Source: Prosthecobacter debontii
Lineage (GTDB): Bacteria; Verrucomicrobiota; Verrucomicrobiia; Verrucomicrobiales; Akkermansiaceae
Assembly (NCBI GenBank): GCA_945869465.1
Contig: CAMBPB010000031.1
Span: 1 to 33,124 of the forward strand
Direction: 5' to 3'
DNA length: 33,124 nt
The notes below the pieces were generated by a model that was not told the DNA's origin, did not search any database, and saw only the letters and a program-made list of their open reading frames with translations. The position numbers and the translations under genes are program-made. Below are positions 23,748 to 33,124 of this stretch, piece by piece (position 1 is the stretch's first letter; every line of letters begins with the position of its first letter).

Positions 23748-24803
23748 ATGTCCTGGTTTTCCAAGAATTATGAAAAAGCCATCCTCGGCGGCAGCGCCGC
23801 CGTGGCGCTTGGCCTCGCCTATCTCGGATGGTCCACCTTCGGCGGAGTCGATGAGGCTTTCCGTTCGACTCTCAAAGGACCCGGAGCCAATCACAAGACC
23901 GCGGTTCCCGATGCGGACTCGATCCCCAAAGCCCTGCAATCTCTCAAAATCGACCGCACCTGGACTCAGGCAATGGATGGCACCCGTCCGGTGAATCTCT
24001 TCACCGGCATCCCCCTCTTTATGAAGAGCAGCGAACCTGAAAAACCAATCGATCTGCTCACCGACCTTCCCGTCCACCCCCCGATCCCCAACACTTGGTG
24101 GCTGGAAAACCGCTTGGAAATGGTCTTTGCCGATTCTCCCAACCGCGACCCCGATGCCGACGGCTTCAACAACCGCGAGGAATTCGACGCCAAGACCGAT
24201 CCAAACAACAGCAAATCGATTCCGGAGCTGATCGCCAAACTCATGTATGTCAAGGCTGACAGCATGGTCTGGGTCGTCCGCCCGGGATTTGAAACGGAGG
24301 GCCGTTTCGCCTTCAGTTACGAAGACAGCAAACTTCAAACCAACAAACTCGCCGCCGGGGAAATGATCGGGCCAAACGAGCTGTTTTTCGCGAAGGAACC
24401 GATGGCCCAACGCTTCAAACTCCTGGGCTCGGAAGTCCGCAAGGAGATGAACAAAGCGACCAAAATCGAAACCGATGTCACCATCGTCCGCATCGAAGAC
24501 CAGCGTCCCAACAAGAAGGGCACCATCTATGAAATCCCCTCGCCGCTCACCGAGGCGAAAAAAGCCCAGCATGCGAAAGTTGACTGGACGGGCGTCTTCT
24601 CGCTGGAGGCGCTCGGATTGAACGGAAAAGAGTTCAAAGTCGAGGAAAACACCACCTTCGCCCTGCCGCCCAACGCCCCCAAGAAGGACTACCTGCTCAA
24701 GAAAATCAACCAGGAGTCCGTCACGATCGAATACACCGATTCCAAGGGAACCCTCAAGACCGTCGCAATCAAGAAGGGCGGCTTGCCTCGCCCCACCGAA
24801 TGA
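23748..24803 (+). CDS. Amuc_1099-like pilus-associated protein with a calcium-loop-like motif (PilP position)
   Basis: A 351-residue protein with an N-terminal membrane anchor (about 11-30) and a periplasmic body. Residues 134-145 read D-P-D-A-D-G-F-N-N-R-E-E and are followed by T-D-P-N-N, closely resembling the DxDxDG calcium loop of thrombospondin type 3 repeats and dockerin/EF-hand-like sites. The C-terminal half is beta-rich, with a last domain (VTIEYTDSKGTLKTVAIKKG) like the small beta domains of PilP/GspC-type proteins. It lies between the Amuc_1100-like gene (26 bp away) and the secretin gene (61 bp away). Its order matches Amuc_1099, and by position it should link the inner-membrane complex to the secretin. 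ATG 23748 is chosen because it directly precedes the anchor; the frame's upstream extension overlaps the previous gene. Confidence 0.8.
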   Translation: MSWFSKNYEKAILGGSAAVALGLAYLGWSTFGGVDEAFRSTLKGPGANHKTAVPDADSIPKALQSLKIDRTWTQAMDGTRPVNLFTGIPLFMKSSEPEKPIDLLTDLPVHPPIPNTWWLENRLEMVFADSPNRDPDADGFNNREEFDAKTDPNNSKSIPELIAKLMYVKADSMVWVVRPGFETEGRFAFSYEDSKLQTNKLAAGEMIGPNELFFAKEPMAQRFKLLGSEVRKEMNKATKIETDVTIVRIEDQRPNKKGTIYEIPSPLTEAKKAQHAKVDWTGVFSLEALGLNGKEFKVEENTTFALPPNAPKKDYLLKKINQESVTIEYTDSKGTLKTVAIKKGGLPRPTE

Positions 24804-24864
24804 TTCCTGACAAAGAAATCGCTTTCCAAACTCCGAAAACCTCGCCAGAAAACCCCAGTTCACC

Positions 24865-27507
24865 ATGCAACAACCTTCCATGTATCGATCCAGCCGTACC
24901 GCCGTCGCACTGATGGCCGCAGCATCCACTATGCCTGCCATCATCACCGTGGCGAATGCCAGTGAAGGCGGTGGCACCTACAGCAGTCTCGCCCAGCGGG
25001 AAATCATCCGCCGCCAGAACGACTCGATTGAAGGCGACCGCCTTCTCGCCGAAGGCCGCGAAGCTTATGCCAAGGGGGACTATCAGCAAGCGGTGGACCA
25101 ATACACCCAGGCGATCGACAAGGTCCCGGACGCCCCGATGTTTGCGGACCGCCGCAAGAGCTATATCGCCCACAAAAGCGATGCCAGCGTGGCGTTGGCG
25201 ATGCAACACCGCAAGGTCGGCAAATACACCGAAGCCCGCGCGTTGCTCGAAGACCTTCTCGCCGTGGATCCCAACAACGGCGATGCCACCCGCGAACTGG
25301 GTTATCTGGACGACCCGATCCGCACCAATCCCGCGCTGACCTACGAGCACACCCAGAACGTGGACAAGGTGCGCCGCGGGCTCTACACCGCCGAGGGCAA
25401 CTACAACCTAGGCAAATACGACGATGCCAAGCGCGAATACGAAAAAGTGCTGCGCCTCGACCCCTTCAACTCCGCCGCCCGCCGTGGCTTGGAGCGCATG
25501 AACGCCGCGAAGTCCGACTACTATCGCGCCGCCTACGATCACACTCGCTCGGAGTTGCTGACGCAGGTGGACGCCGCATGGGAACTGGCCATTCCCACCG
25601 ATGCCCCGAATCTCCCGCCGACCATCGGCCCGGGCCAAGGTGAAGGCACAGGCATCGCCTACATCACTGAAAAACTTCGCCGCATCATCATTCCGCGGAT
25701 CGATTTCGACAATACCACCGTCGAAGAAGCCGTAGAATTCCTCCGTCAGCGTTCCGCCGAGCTTGACACCCTCGAACTTGATCCCGCCCGCAAAGGAGTC
25801 AACTTTGTCGTTCGTCGGCTCCGTGTTGCCGCCCCTGGTGCGGATGCGGGATTGGATGCCGCCGCTGCCGGCGGTGCCGCAGCCCTTCCTCTCGCCGGTG
25901 GTGGCGATCCCGGCGCGCTGCTCATCAAGGAACTGCGCGTTCGCAACGTGCCGCTGGCCGTCGCGCTTAAATACATCTGCGATGCCACCAAGCTCCGCTA
26001 CAAGGTGGACGACTTCGCGGTCACCCTCGTGCCCCAAACCGAAACCGGGGAGGACATCTTCACCCGCACGTTCAGCGTGGGACCTGACTTCCAAGCAAAA
26101 ATCGACACTGGCGGGGAGGGTGGCGCTGCCCCGGCTGAGGATCCCTTCGCAACTCCGGCCGCAGGTGGCACTACCAAGATTTCGCCGCGGAAGGCGATCA
26201 TGGAACTGCTCAAGAATGCAGGGGTCGCCTTCCCTGAAGGAACTTCCGCCACCCTCAGCGCCAACGGTGCCCTGCTGGTGACCAACACTCCGACCGAACT
26301 CGATAAAATCGAACAGATCGTCGAGGCAACGAAAAAGGGCGATCCCAAGCAGGTGAAAATCACCACCAAGTTCGTCGAAATCACCCAGGAAAACACCGAC
26401 GAACTCGGCTTTGACTGGATTGTGAATCCCTTCGGCCTCTCCGCCCACCACTTGTTCGCCAGCGGTGGCACATCTGGCAGCCAAGCCGGCCGCACCGGCA
26501 GCGACTTCGTTAGCCCGGTCGGTGGTGTCGCGATTGACGGCATCCCTGCGAGTCCGATCCAGGAAACCTCGAACGGTGTGACCAACGGCCTCCGCAGCGG
26601 TGACACGGCGACCGGCCGCAACAGCATCGACGCCATCCTGAACAACCCGAACCGCACCGCGCAAACCTCCTCGGTCGCTCCCGGAATCATGGCGCTGACG
26701 GGATTGTTCTCGGAGGGCCAGGTGCAGATGATCATGCGCGGTCTGGCCCAGAAGAAGGGCTCGGACCTCATGACCGCTCCCTCGGTGACCGCACGCTCCG
26801 GCCAGAAGGCCACCATCGAGATCATCCGTGAATTCATCTACCCGACCGAATACGAACCCCCCGAACTGCCGCAGCAGGTCCAAAACAACAACGTTGGGGG
26901 CTTGCTTGGCGGCGGCGGCGGTGGCGGCGGTGGCGGTGGCATCGCCGCACCTGCCACTCCCACGGCGTTCGAAACCCGCAACACCGGGGTCACGCTGGAA
27001 ATCGAGCCCACCATCGGCGACAACGATTTTGTGATCGACCTTCGTTTCGTGCCCGAAATCGTCGAGTTTGAGGGCTTCATCAATTACGGCAGCCCGATTC
27101 AATCGCCTTCCACCGATGCCTTGGGTAACCCGGTCACCTCGATCATCACCGAGAACCGCATCGAAATGCCTGTCTTCTCAACCCGCCGGGTCAATACCGC
27201 ACTCACCATCTATGACGGCTACACCGTCGCGGTCGGTGGCTTGATGCGTGAGGACGTGCAAAAGGTCGAGGACAAGGTGCCGATTCTCGGAGACATCCCG
27301 ATCATTGGCCGCCTGTTCCAGAGCAACGCCGAGAACCGCATCAAGAGCAATCTGATCGTCTTCGTCACTGCCCAGATCATCGATGCCACCGGTCGTCCGC
27401 TCCGCGGCGTCGATGCGGGGACCACCATCCCCGCTCCGACGGGCGTGAGCGCTCCTGCGGGTGCCGGTGTGCTGCCCGAACTTCCGCTCGATTTGCCGGC
27501 TCCGTGA
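24865..27507 (+). CDS. Outer-membrane secretin with N-terminal TPR region (PilQ/GspD-like, Amuc_1098-like)
   Basis: An 880-residue protein. A signal peptide (about 8-33) is followed by TPR-like repeats (about 50-230: LLAEGREAYAKGDYQQAVDQ, YTEARALLEDLLAVDPNNGD, NLGKYDDAKREYEKVLRLDP). Two beta-alpha N-domains come next (about 275-395; IDFDNTTVEEAVEFLRQRS and ELRVRNVPLAVALKYICDAT). The secretin domain runs from about 496 to 840 and includes KQVKITTKFVEITQENTDELGFDW and the terminal VPILGDIPIIGRLFQS block. Secretins form the outer-membrane gate for type IV pili or type II secretion. A poly-glycine run (about residues 682-692) interrupts the barrel region. It closes the operon and is followed by a strong terminator. 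The gene order matches Amuc_1098. Confidence 0.93.
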   Translation: MQQPSMYRSSRTAVALMAAASTMPAIITVANASEGGGTYSSLAQREIIRRQNDSIEGDRLLAEGREAYAKGDYQQAVDQYTQAIDKVPDAPMFADRRKSYIAHKSDASVALAMQHRKVGKYTEARALLEDLLAVDPNNGDATRELGYLDDPIRTNPALTYEHTQNVDKVRRGLYTAEGNYNLGKYDDAKREYEKVLRLDPFNSAARRGLERMNAAKSDYYRAAYDHTRSELLTQVDAAWELAIPTDAPNLPPTIGPGQGEGTGIAYITEKLRRIIIPRIDFDNTTVEEAVEFLRQRSAELDTLELDPARKGVNFVVRRLRVAAPGADAGLDAAAAGGAAALPLAGGGDPGALLIKELRVRNVPLAVALKYICDATKLRYKVDDFAVTLVPQTETGEDIFTRTFSVGPDFQAKIDTGGEGGAAPAEDPFATPAAGGTTKISPRKAIMELLKNAGVAFPEGTSATLSANGALLVTNTPTELDKIEQIVEATKKGDPKQVKITTKFVEITQENTDELGFDWIVNPFGLSAHHLFASGGTSGSQAGRTGSDFVSPVGGVAIDGIPASPIQETSNGVTNGLRSGDTATGRNSIDAILNNPNRTAQTSSVAPGIMALTGLFSEGQVQMIMRGLAQKKGSDLMTAPSVTARSGQKATIEIIREFIYPTEYEPPELPQQVQNNNVGGLLGGGGGGGGGGGIAAPATPTAFETRNTGVTLEIEPTIGDNDFVIDLRFVPEIVEFEGFINYGSPIQSPSTDALGNPVTSIITENRIEMPVFSTRRVNTALTIYDGYTVAVGGLMREDVQKVEDKVPILGDIPIIGRLFQSNAENRIKSNLIVFVTAQIIDATGRPLRGVDAGTTIPAPTGVSAPAGAGVLPELPLDLPAP

Positions 27508-27534
27508 GATCGCGGATCCGGATTGGATTCCTTG

Positions 27535-27573
27535 GACGGGCGGAAGAGTGATCCTCCGCCCGTCTTCTTTCTT
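27535..27573 (+). terminator. Intrinsic terminator of the pilus-like operon
   Basis: GACGGGCGGA (27535-27544) pairs perfectly with TCCGCCCGTC (27555-27564) around a 10-nt loop and is followed by TTCTTTCTT. It lies 27 bp after the secretin stop and 35 bp before the next ATG. Confidence 0.8.
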
Positions 27574-27607
27574 GCTTCCCCCATCCGATGAGCGGATCGT
27601 CCGGCCC

Positions 27608-29518
27608 ATGCGAGTGATTGCACTGACGGGTGGGATAGCGTCCGGGAAATCGACGGTTTGCCGGTTGCTCCGCGAATGGTTGCCTTCGATTGTGATTTTC
27701 GATTGCGACGCGGCCGTCCACCGGATGTTGGAATCGGATCCGGAGGTGACGGCGATCATTTCCGAAGCCTTCGGCGCACAGGCGCTGGATGCCCAAGGGC
27801 GGATCGATCGCCACTTCCTGCGGGGCCAAGTGTTTTCCGACACCGAGGCGCGGATCCGATTGGAGGCGATCCTCCATCCGCGCGTCCGACAGGAATGTCT
27901 TGATTGCCTGGAACGCGCTGCTACACGGGGCGTGGAATTGTTCGTTGCGGATGTTCCGCTCTTTTTTGAAAAGGGCTTCGATTTCGGCCAAAACCAAGTG
28001 CTGGTGGTCGCTTCGTCCCGCTCCACCCAGATCCAGCGGCTCAAGGCCCGTGGCGGATTCGATGACTTGCTGATCGAATCCATTCTCGCCGCCCAGCTTC
28101 CGGTTCAGGAAAAAATGTCCCTCGCGGATGTGGTTTTCTGGAACGAAGGTCCGCAAGCCGTCATCCGCTCCCAAATCCGCCGTTTTGCCCAAGAATTCCT
28201 CATGACTCTCACCAATCCATCCGAAGCCCCAACCGCCCCGGCGGCAGTGCTTGCGCCTGTCCCGGTTTCCATCGACATCAACCAATTCCGCCTCAAATCC
28301 CTCGCCGAACTCCAAGCACTGGCCGAGGCCTCGCCCGCACGCATCCAGGGCGGCATCCCGAAGAGTCAGTTGGTGTATGAATTGTTGTGCTATTACGGGC
28401 TGGCAGGCACCGGCCTGATCTGCGAGGGCGTGCTCGAGCAATCGAAGGAGAATTTCGCGATGCTGCGGGATCCGCAGCGGAGTTTTCGCCCCGGTCCGGA
28501 TGACATTCATCTCGGCACCAACTTGCTCCGGGAGCTCGGGTTGCGCGTGGGCCAGTTGGTCAAAGTCCGGGTCCGCGCCCCCCGTGAGCGTGACAAATCC
28601 CTTTCGGCTCACGAAGTGCTGGAAATCGAAGGCGTCCCGGTCGCCGACTATCAGCCGCCGAAGGAGTTCGACCGCCTCACCCCGCTGTTTCCCGACCAGC
28701 GGATTCACTTGGAAGGCGAGGGCAACGATTTCCTCGGCGTGCGGGTCATCGATCTAATCGCGCCGCTCGGCAAGGGCCAGCGCGGCATCATCGTCGCTCC
28801 GCCGCGTGGTGGCAAAACCATCTTGCTCAAACAGATCGCCCGCTCGATTCGATTGAACCATCCCGCCGCGGAGTTGATCATCCTGCTGCTCGACGAACGG
28901 CCGGAGGAAGTCACGGATTTCGAGGAAACCGTCGGCTCGTGCGTTTATGCATCCACCTTTGATGAATCCCCGCGCCGGCATTCGCAAGTGGCCGATCTGG
29001 TCATCGAACGCGCCAAGCGTCTCGTCGAACAAGGCAAGGATGTGATCCTGCTGCTCGACAGCCTCACTCGCCTGGCCCGGGGGCATAACTCCGCGATGCA
29101 GGGAGGCCCGATCGGCTCCGGCGGCGTGAGCCCGGTGGCCCTGCAGAAGTCCCGCAAGTTTTTCGGCACCGCGCGCAACGTCGAGGAGGGCGGATCCCTC
29201 ACCATCCTTGCCACCGCGCTGGTGGAAACCGAGAGCCGCCTCGATGATGTGGTCTTCGAGGAGTTCAAAGGCACCGGTAACATGGAAGTCCGCCTCGACC
29301 GCGAACTCGCCGAACGCCGGGTGTTTCCTGCCATTCACATTCCCCAATCCGGCACCCGCAACGATGACCGGCTCTACCATCCCGACGAGTTCCTCAAGGT
29401 GGTGGATGTGCGCAAACAACTCGCGGGCCTGCCGATCGGCGATGCCATCGAAACCTTGCTCAAGAACCTCAAAGCCACCAAGACCAACGCCGAGCTGCTG
29501 CTGCGCGGGCTCCGTTGA
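27608..29518 (+). CDS. Dephospho-CoA kinase and transcription terminator Rho in one reading frame
   Basis: One frame of 636 codons with no stop encodes two complete proteins. Residues 1-198 are a dephospho-CoA kinase (last step of CoA synthesis): P-loop G-G-I-A-S-G-K-S-T, D-V-P-L-F-F-E-K and R-L-K-A-R. Residues 199-636 are Rho: a helical N-domain, an RNA-binding cold-shock-like domain (E-G-V-L-E...P-G-P-D-D-I), Walker A A-P-P-R-G-G-K-T, Walker B I-L-L-L-D-S-L-T-R, and the late F-K-G-T-G-N-M-E-V / S-G-T-R block. An in-frame ATG at 28202, preceded only by a weak AAGAA, would start a normal-length Rho of 438 residues. So this is either a true fusion or Rho starting inside with no coaE stop codon. 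The ATG at 27608 starts exactly at the kinase N-terminus; upstream codons overlap the terminator. Confidence 0.88.
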   Translation: MRVIALTGGIASGKSTVCRLLREWLPSIVIFDCDAAVHRMLESDPEVTAIISEAFGAQALDAQGRIDRHFLRGQVFSDTEARIRLEAILHPRVRQECLDCLERAATRGVELFVADVPLFFEKGFDFGQNQVLVVASSRSTQIQRLKARGGFDDLLIESILAAQLPVQEKMSLADVVFWNEGPQAVIRSQIRRFAQEFLMTLTNPSEAPTAPAAVLAPVPVSIDINQFRLKSLAELQALAEASPARIQGGIPKSQLVYELLCYYGLAGTGLICEGVLEQSKENFAMLRDPQRSFRPGPDDIHLGTNLLRELGLRVGQLVKVRVRAPRERDKSLSAHEVLEIEGVPVADYQPPKEFDRLTPLFPDQRIHLEGEGNDFLGVRVIDLIAPLGKGQRGIIVAPPRGGKTILLKQIARSIRLNHPAAELIILLLDERPEEVTDFEETVGSCVYASTFDESPRRHSQVADLVIERAKRLVEQGKDVILLLDSLTRLARGHNSAMQGGPIGSGGVSPVALQKSRKFFGTARNVEEGGSLTILATALVETESRLDDVVFEEFKGTGNMEVRLDRELAERRVFPAIHIPQSGTRNDDRLYHPDEFLKVVDVRKQLAGLPIGDAIETLLKNLKATKTNAELLLRGLR

Positions 29519-29591
29519 GGCGGGGGATTTGACCGGACATCGCGGCTCGGAAAAGCGGGTTTTTGCTGTAAAAACGATCGAAACTGGCGGA

Positions 29592-29621
29592 TTGACACCT
29601 GCCGACCGCAAGGCATAGCCT
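29592..29621 (+). promoter_or_regulatory. Sigma70-like promoter upstream of ppdK
   Basis: A consensus TTGACA (29592-29597) is followed after 18 bp by TAGCCT (29616-29621), which keeps the most conserved -10 positions (T1, A2, T6). Transcription would start near 29628, giving a leader of about 75 nt that contains a hairpin. Confidence 0.45.
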
Positions 29622-29632
29622 CCCGCGCGTTC

Positions 29633-29667
29633 GCCGGACCGGGATGATTTTTTCCCGTGATGCCGGC
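29633..29667 (+). other. Hairpin in the ppdK leader
   Basis: GCCGG (29633-29637) pairs with CCGGC (29663-29667), and CGGGA (29640-29644) pairs with TCCCG (29653-29657) inside it. GTTTTAC follows. It could be a leader structure or a weak terminator for read-through from rho; the short T-run makes termination uncertain. Confidence 0.35.
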
Positions 29668-29702
29668 GTTTTACGTTCAACCACAAGATATCACTCAATA
29701 CG

Positions 29703-32579
<2,877 letters not shown>

Positions 32580-32620
32580 TCCGTAGCGGCGGTCCGTGAC
32601 CGTCGCATTCATTCAAACCA

Positions 32621-32651
32621 AAGCCGCCTCGGGAAACCGGGGCGGCTTTTT
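32621..32651 (+). terminator. Intrinsic terminator of ppdK
   Basis: A 12-bp stem, AAGCCGCCTCGG (32621-32632) with CCGGGGCGGCTT (32637-32648), has one G-T wobble and a GAAA tetraloop of the GNRA type. It is followed by further T residues (five in a row counting the stem end). It lies 41 bp after the ppdK stop. Confidence 0.92.
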
Positions 32652-32755
32652 CTATCACTCCACGTGCGTTCAGTCCCACTCGTAAAGCATCGGAACTTGA
32701 TGAACGACCTCGTTTTTGACAAAGTAGTGAGCAAGTTCAATTCATCCAAAACAAA

Positions 32756-32943
32756 CCCCAACGGGGTGACATACGATAGCCCAGAGCATCGCCCTGGGTC
32801 TAACGAGCAAAAATATCACAAGCCCTGAAGGGGCGTCACATGTGAGGCGTCCACCTTTGTTGCGCCCCTTCAGGGCTTGAATAGGTGAGGTGATCGGGTT
32901 CCCAGGGCGGTGCCCTGGGCTATCGTCTTGCGCCCCGTTGGGG
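32756..32943. repeat. Nested palindromic intergenic element (BIME/REP-like)
   Basis: Three pairs of inverted arms are nested about one centre. The outer arms are CCCCAACGGGG (32756-32766) and CCCCGTTGGGG (32933-32943), an exact pair. The middle arms are 26 bp, 32773-32798 against 32901-32926, with 24 of 26 matches; each contains its own CCCAG...CTGGG dyad. The inner arms are 17 bp, 32819-32835 against 32863-32879, exact. Near the centre is the perfect palindrome TCACATGTGA (32836-32845). The whole can fold into one long cruciform or RNA hairpin. Such non-coding elements, dispersed by RAYT-type transposases, are known in many bacteria; that link is inferred here because no transposase is in the window. 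Confidence 0.8.
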
Positions 32944-33067
32944 CTGAAGAATCAATGCTTTCAGCCGCCGACAAGATGCCTGCTCCGCCATCCTCCGTCA
33001 AGTTCCCGAACCTGCTCCACCGCCACCCCACCGCCAGTTCGGCTTCTGGCAGAAACGCCTTCTCGCC

Positions 33068-33124
33068 ATGGAGTCAGACGTCAACAGCGTGCAAGCCAAC
33101 GAGCTGCTTGCGGCCCAGATCGAC
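33068..33124 (+). CDS. Possible start of a gene running off the window
   Basis: From ATG 33068 the frame runs open to the edge for 19 codons (MESDVNSVQANELLAAQID), with helical, protein-like composition. The same frame is open upstream to a TGA at the edge of the palindromic element and reads sensibly just before the ATG (QFGFWQKRLLA), so the true start may be further upstream or the gene may have lost its 5' end. No Shine-Dalgarno sequence. Product not recognised. Confidence 0.25.
   Translation, partial: MESDVNSVQANELLAAQID

Noticed and set aside
25408..27102. 564-codon minus-strand frame antisense to the secretin gene
   Set aside because: Mirror frame of a well-supported gene; no domain or composition resembling a protein.
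27461..27607. Upstream extension of the CoaE-Rho frame
   Set aside because: It overlaps the secretin 3' end and the terminator hairpin; the kinase P-loop begins directly after the ATG at 27608.
32756..32943. CRISPR array or attachment site
   Set aside because: The repeats are inverted and nested, not regularly spaced direct repeats, and there are no cas or integrase genes.

Overview
The window looks like a chromosomal piece of a Verrucomicrobiota bacterium, probably from the Verrucomicrobiales (Akkermansia/Luteolibacter side). It is GC-rich and free of phage genes, integrases, rRNA, tRNA or CRISPR. The strongest taxonomic signal is a five-gene block at 20116-27507 whose products resemble Akkermansia muciniphila Amuc_1102, Amuc_1101 (PilM), Amuc_1100, Amuc_1099 and Amuc_1098 (secretin), in that order. 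The ExbB-ExbD-TPR set and the small conserved protein beside an LptF/LptG permease also fit this phylum. All family assignments come from reading the translated sequence; no database search was run.

Layout. 1-839 is the 3' part of a TPR gene. 875-2920 (-) is an exported GH127 beta-L-arabinofuranosidase-like enzyme. 3304-5385 (-) is an EF-G-like GTPase with a non-standard G3 motif. 5639-6490 (+) is a glutamyl-Q tRNA(Asp) synthetase. 6632-10330 (-) is an envelope operon, exbB-exbD-large TPR protein. 10331-10724 has no intact gene but holds a degenerate ORF. 10725-11915 (-) is a Gfo/Idh/MocA oxidoreductase and 12069-13025 (-) is accA. 13320-15013 (+) is a translationally coupled pair: a zinc-ribbon/TPM-like protein and a membrane-anchored partner. 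15059-17135 (-) is an LptF/LptG-type permease with a conserved small protein downstream. 17244-19247 (+) is a DinG-type Fe-S helicase whose stop overlaps that of a type I 3-dehydroquinate dehydratase (19244-19960, -). 20116-27507 (+) is the pilus-like operon, closed by a clear terminator. 27608-29518 (+) is one uninterrupted reading frame encoding dephospho-CoA kinase followed by transcription terminator Rho. 29703-32579 (+) is pyruvate phosphate dikinase with lysine/alanine-rich tails at both ends, followed by a strong intrinsic terminator. 32756-32943 is a nested palindromic intergenic element.

How the genes work together. Two envelope machines dominate: a proton-motive-force motor set (ExbB/ExbD with a periplasmic TPR protein) and a PilM/N/O/P/Q-like trans-envelope complex in which PilM and PilN appear fused, the PilP-position protein carries a calcium-loop-like motif, and the secretin carries an N-terminal TPR region. 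The rest is core metabolism and information processing (fatty-acid, shikimate, CoA and PEP/pyruvate metabolism, tRNA modification, transcription termination). Most start codons lack a Shine-Dalgarno sequence. The clear exception is the second gene of the coupled pair at 13976.

Most unusual items: the Amuc_1098-1102-like operon with its PilM-PilN fusion, the CoaE-Rho single frame, the histone-H1-like tails on PPDK, the EF-G paralogue without the catalytic histidine, and the uncharacterised zinc-ribbon/TPM pair.
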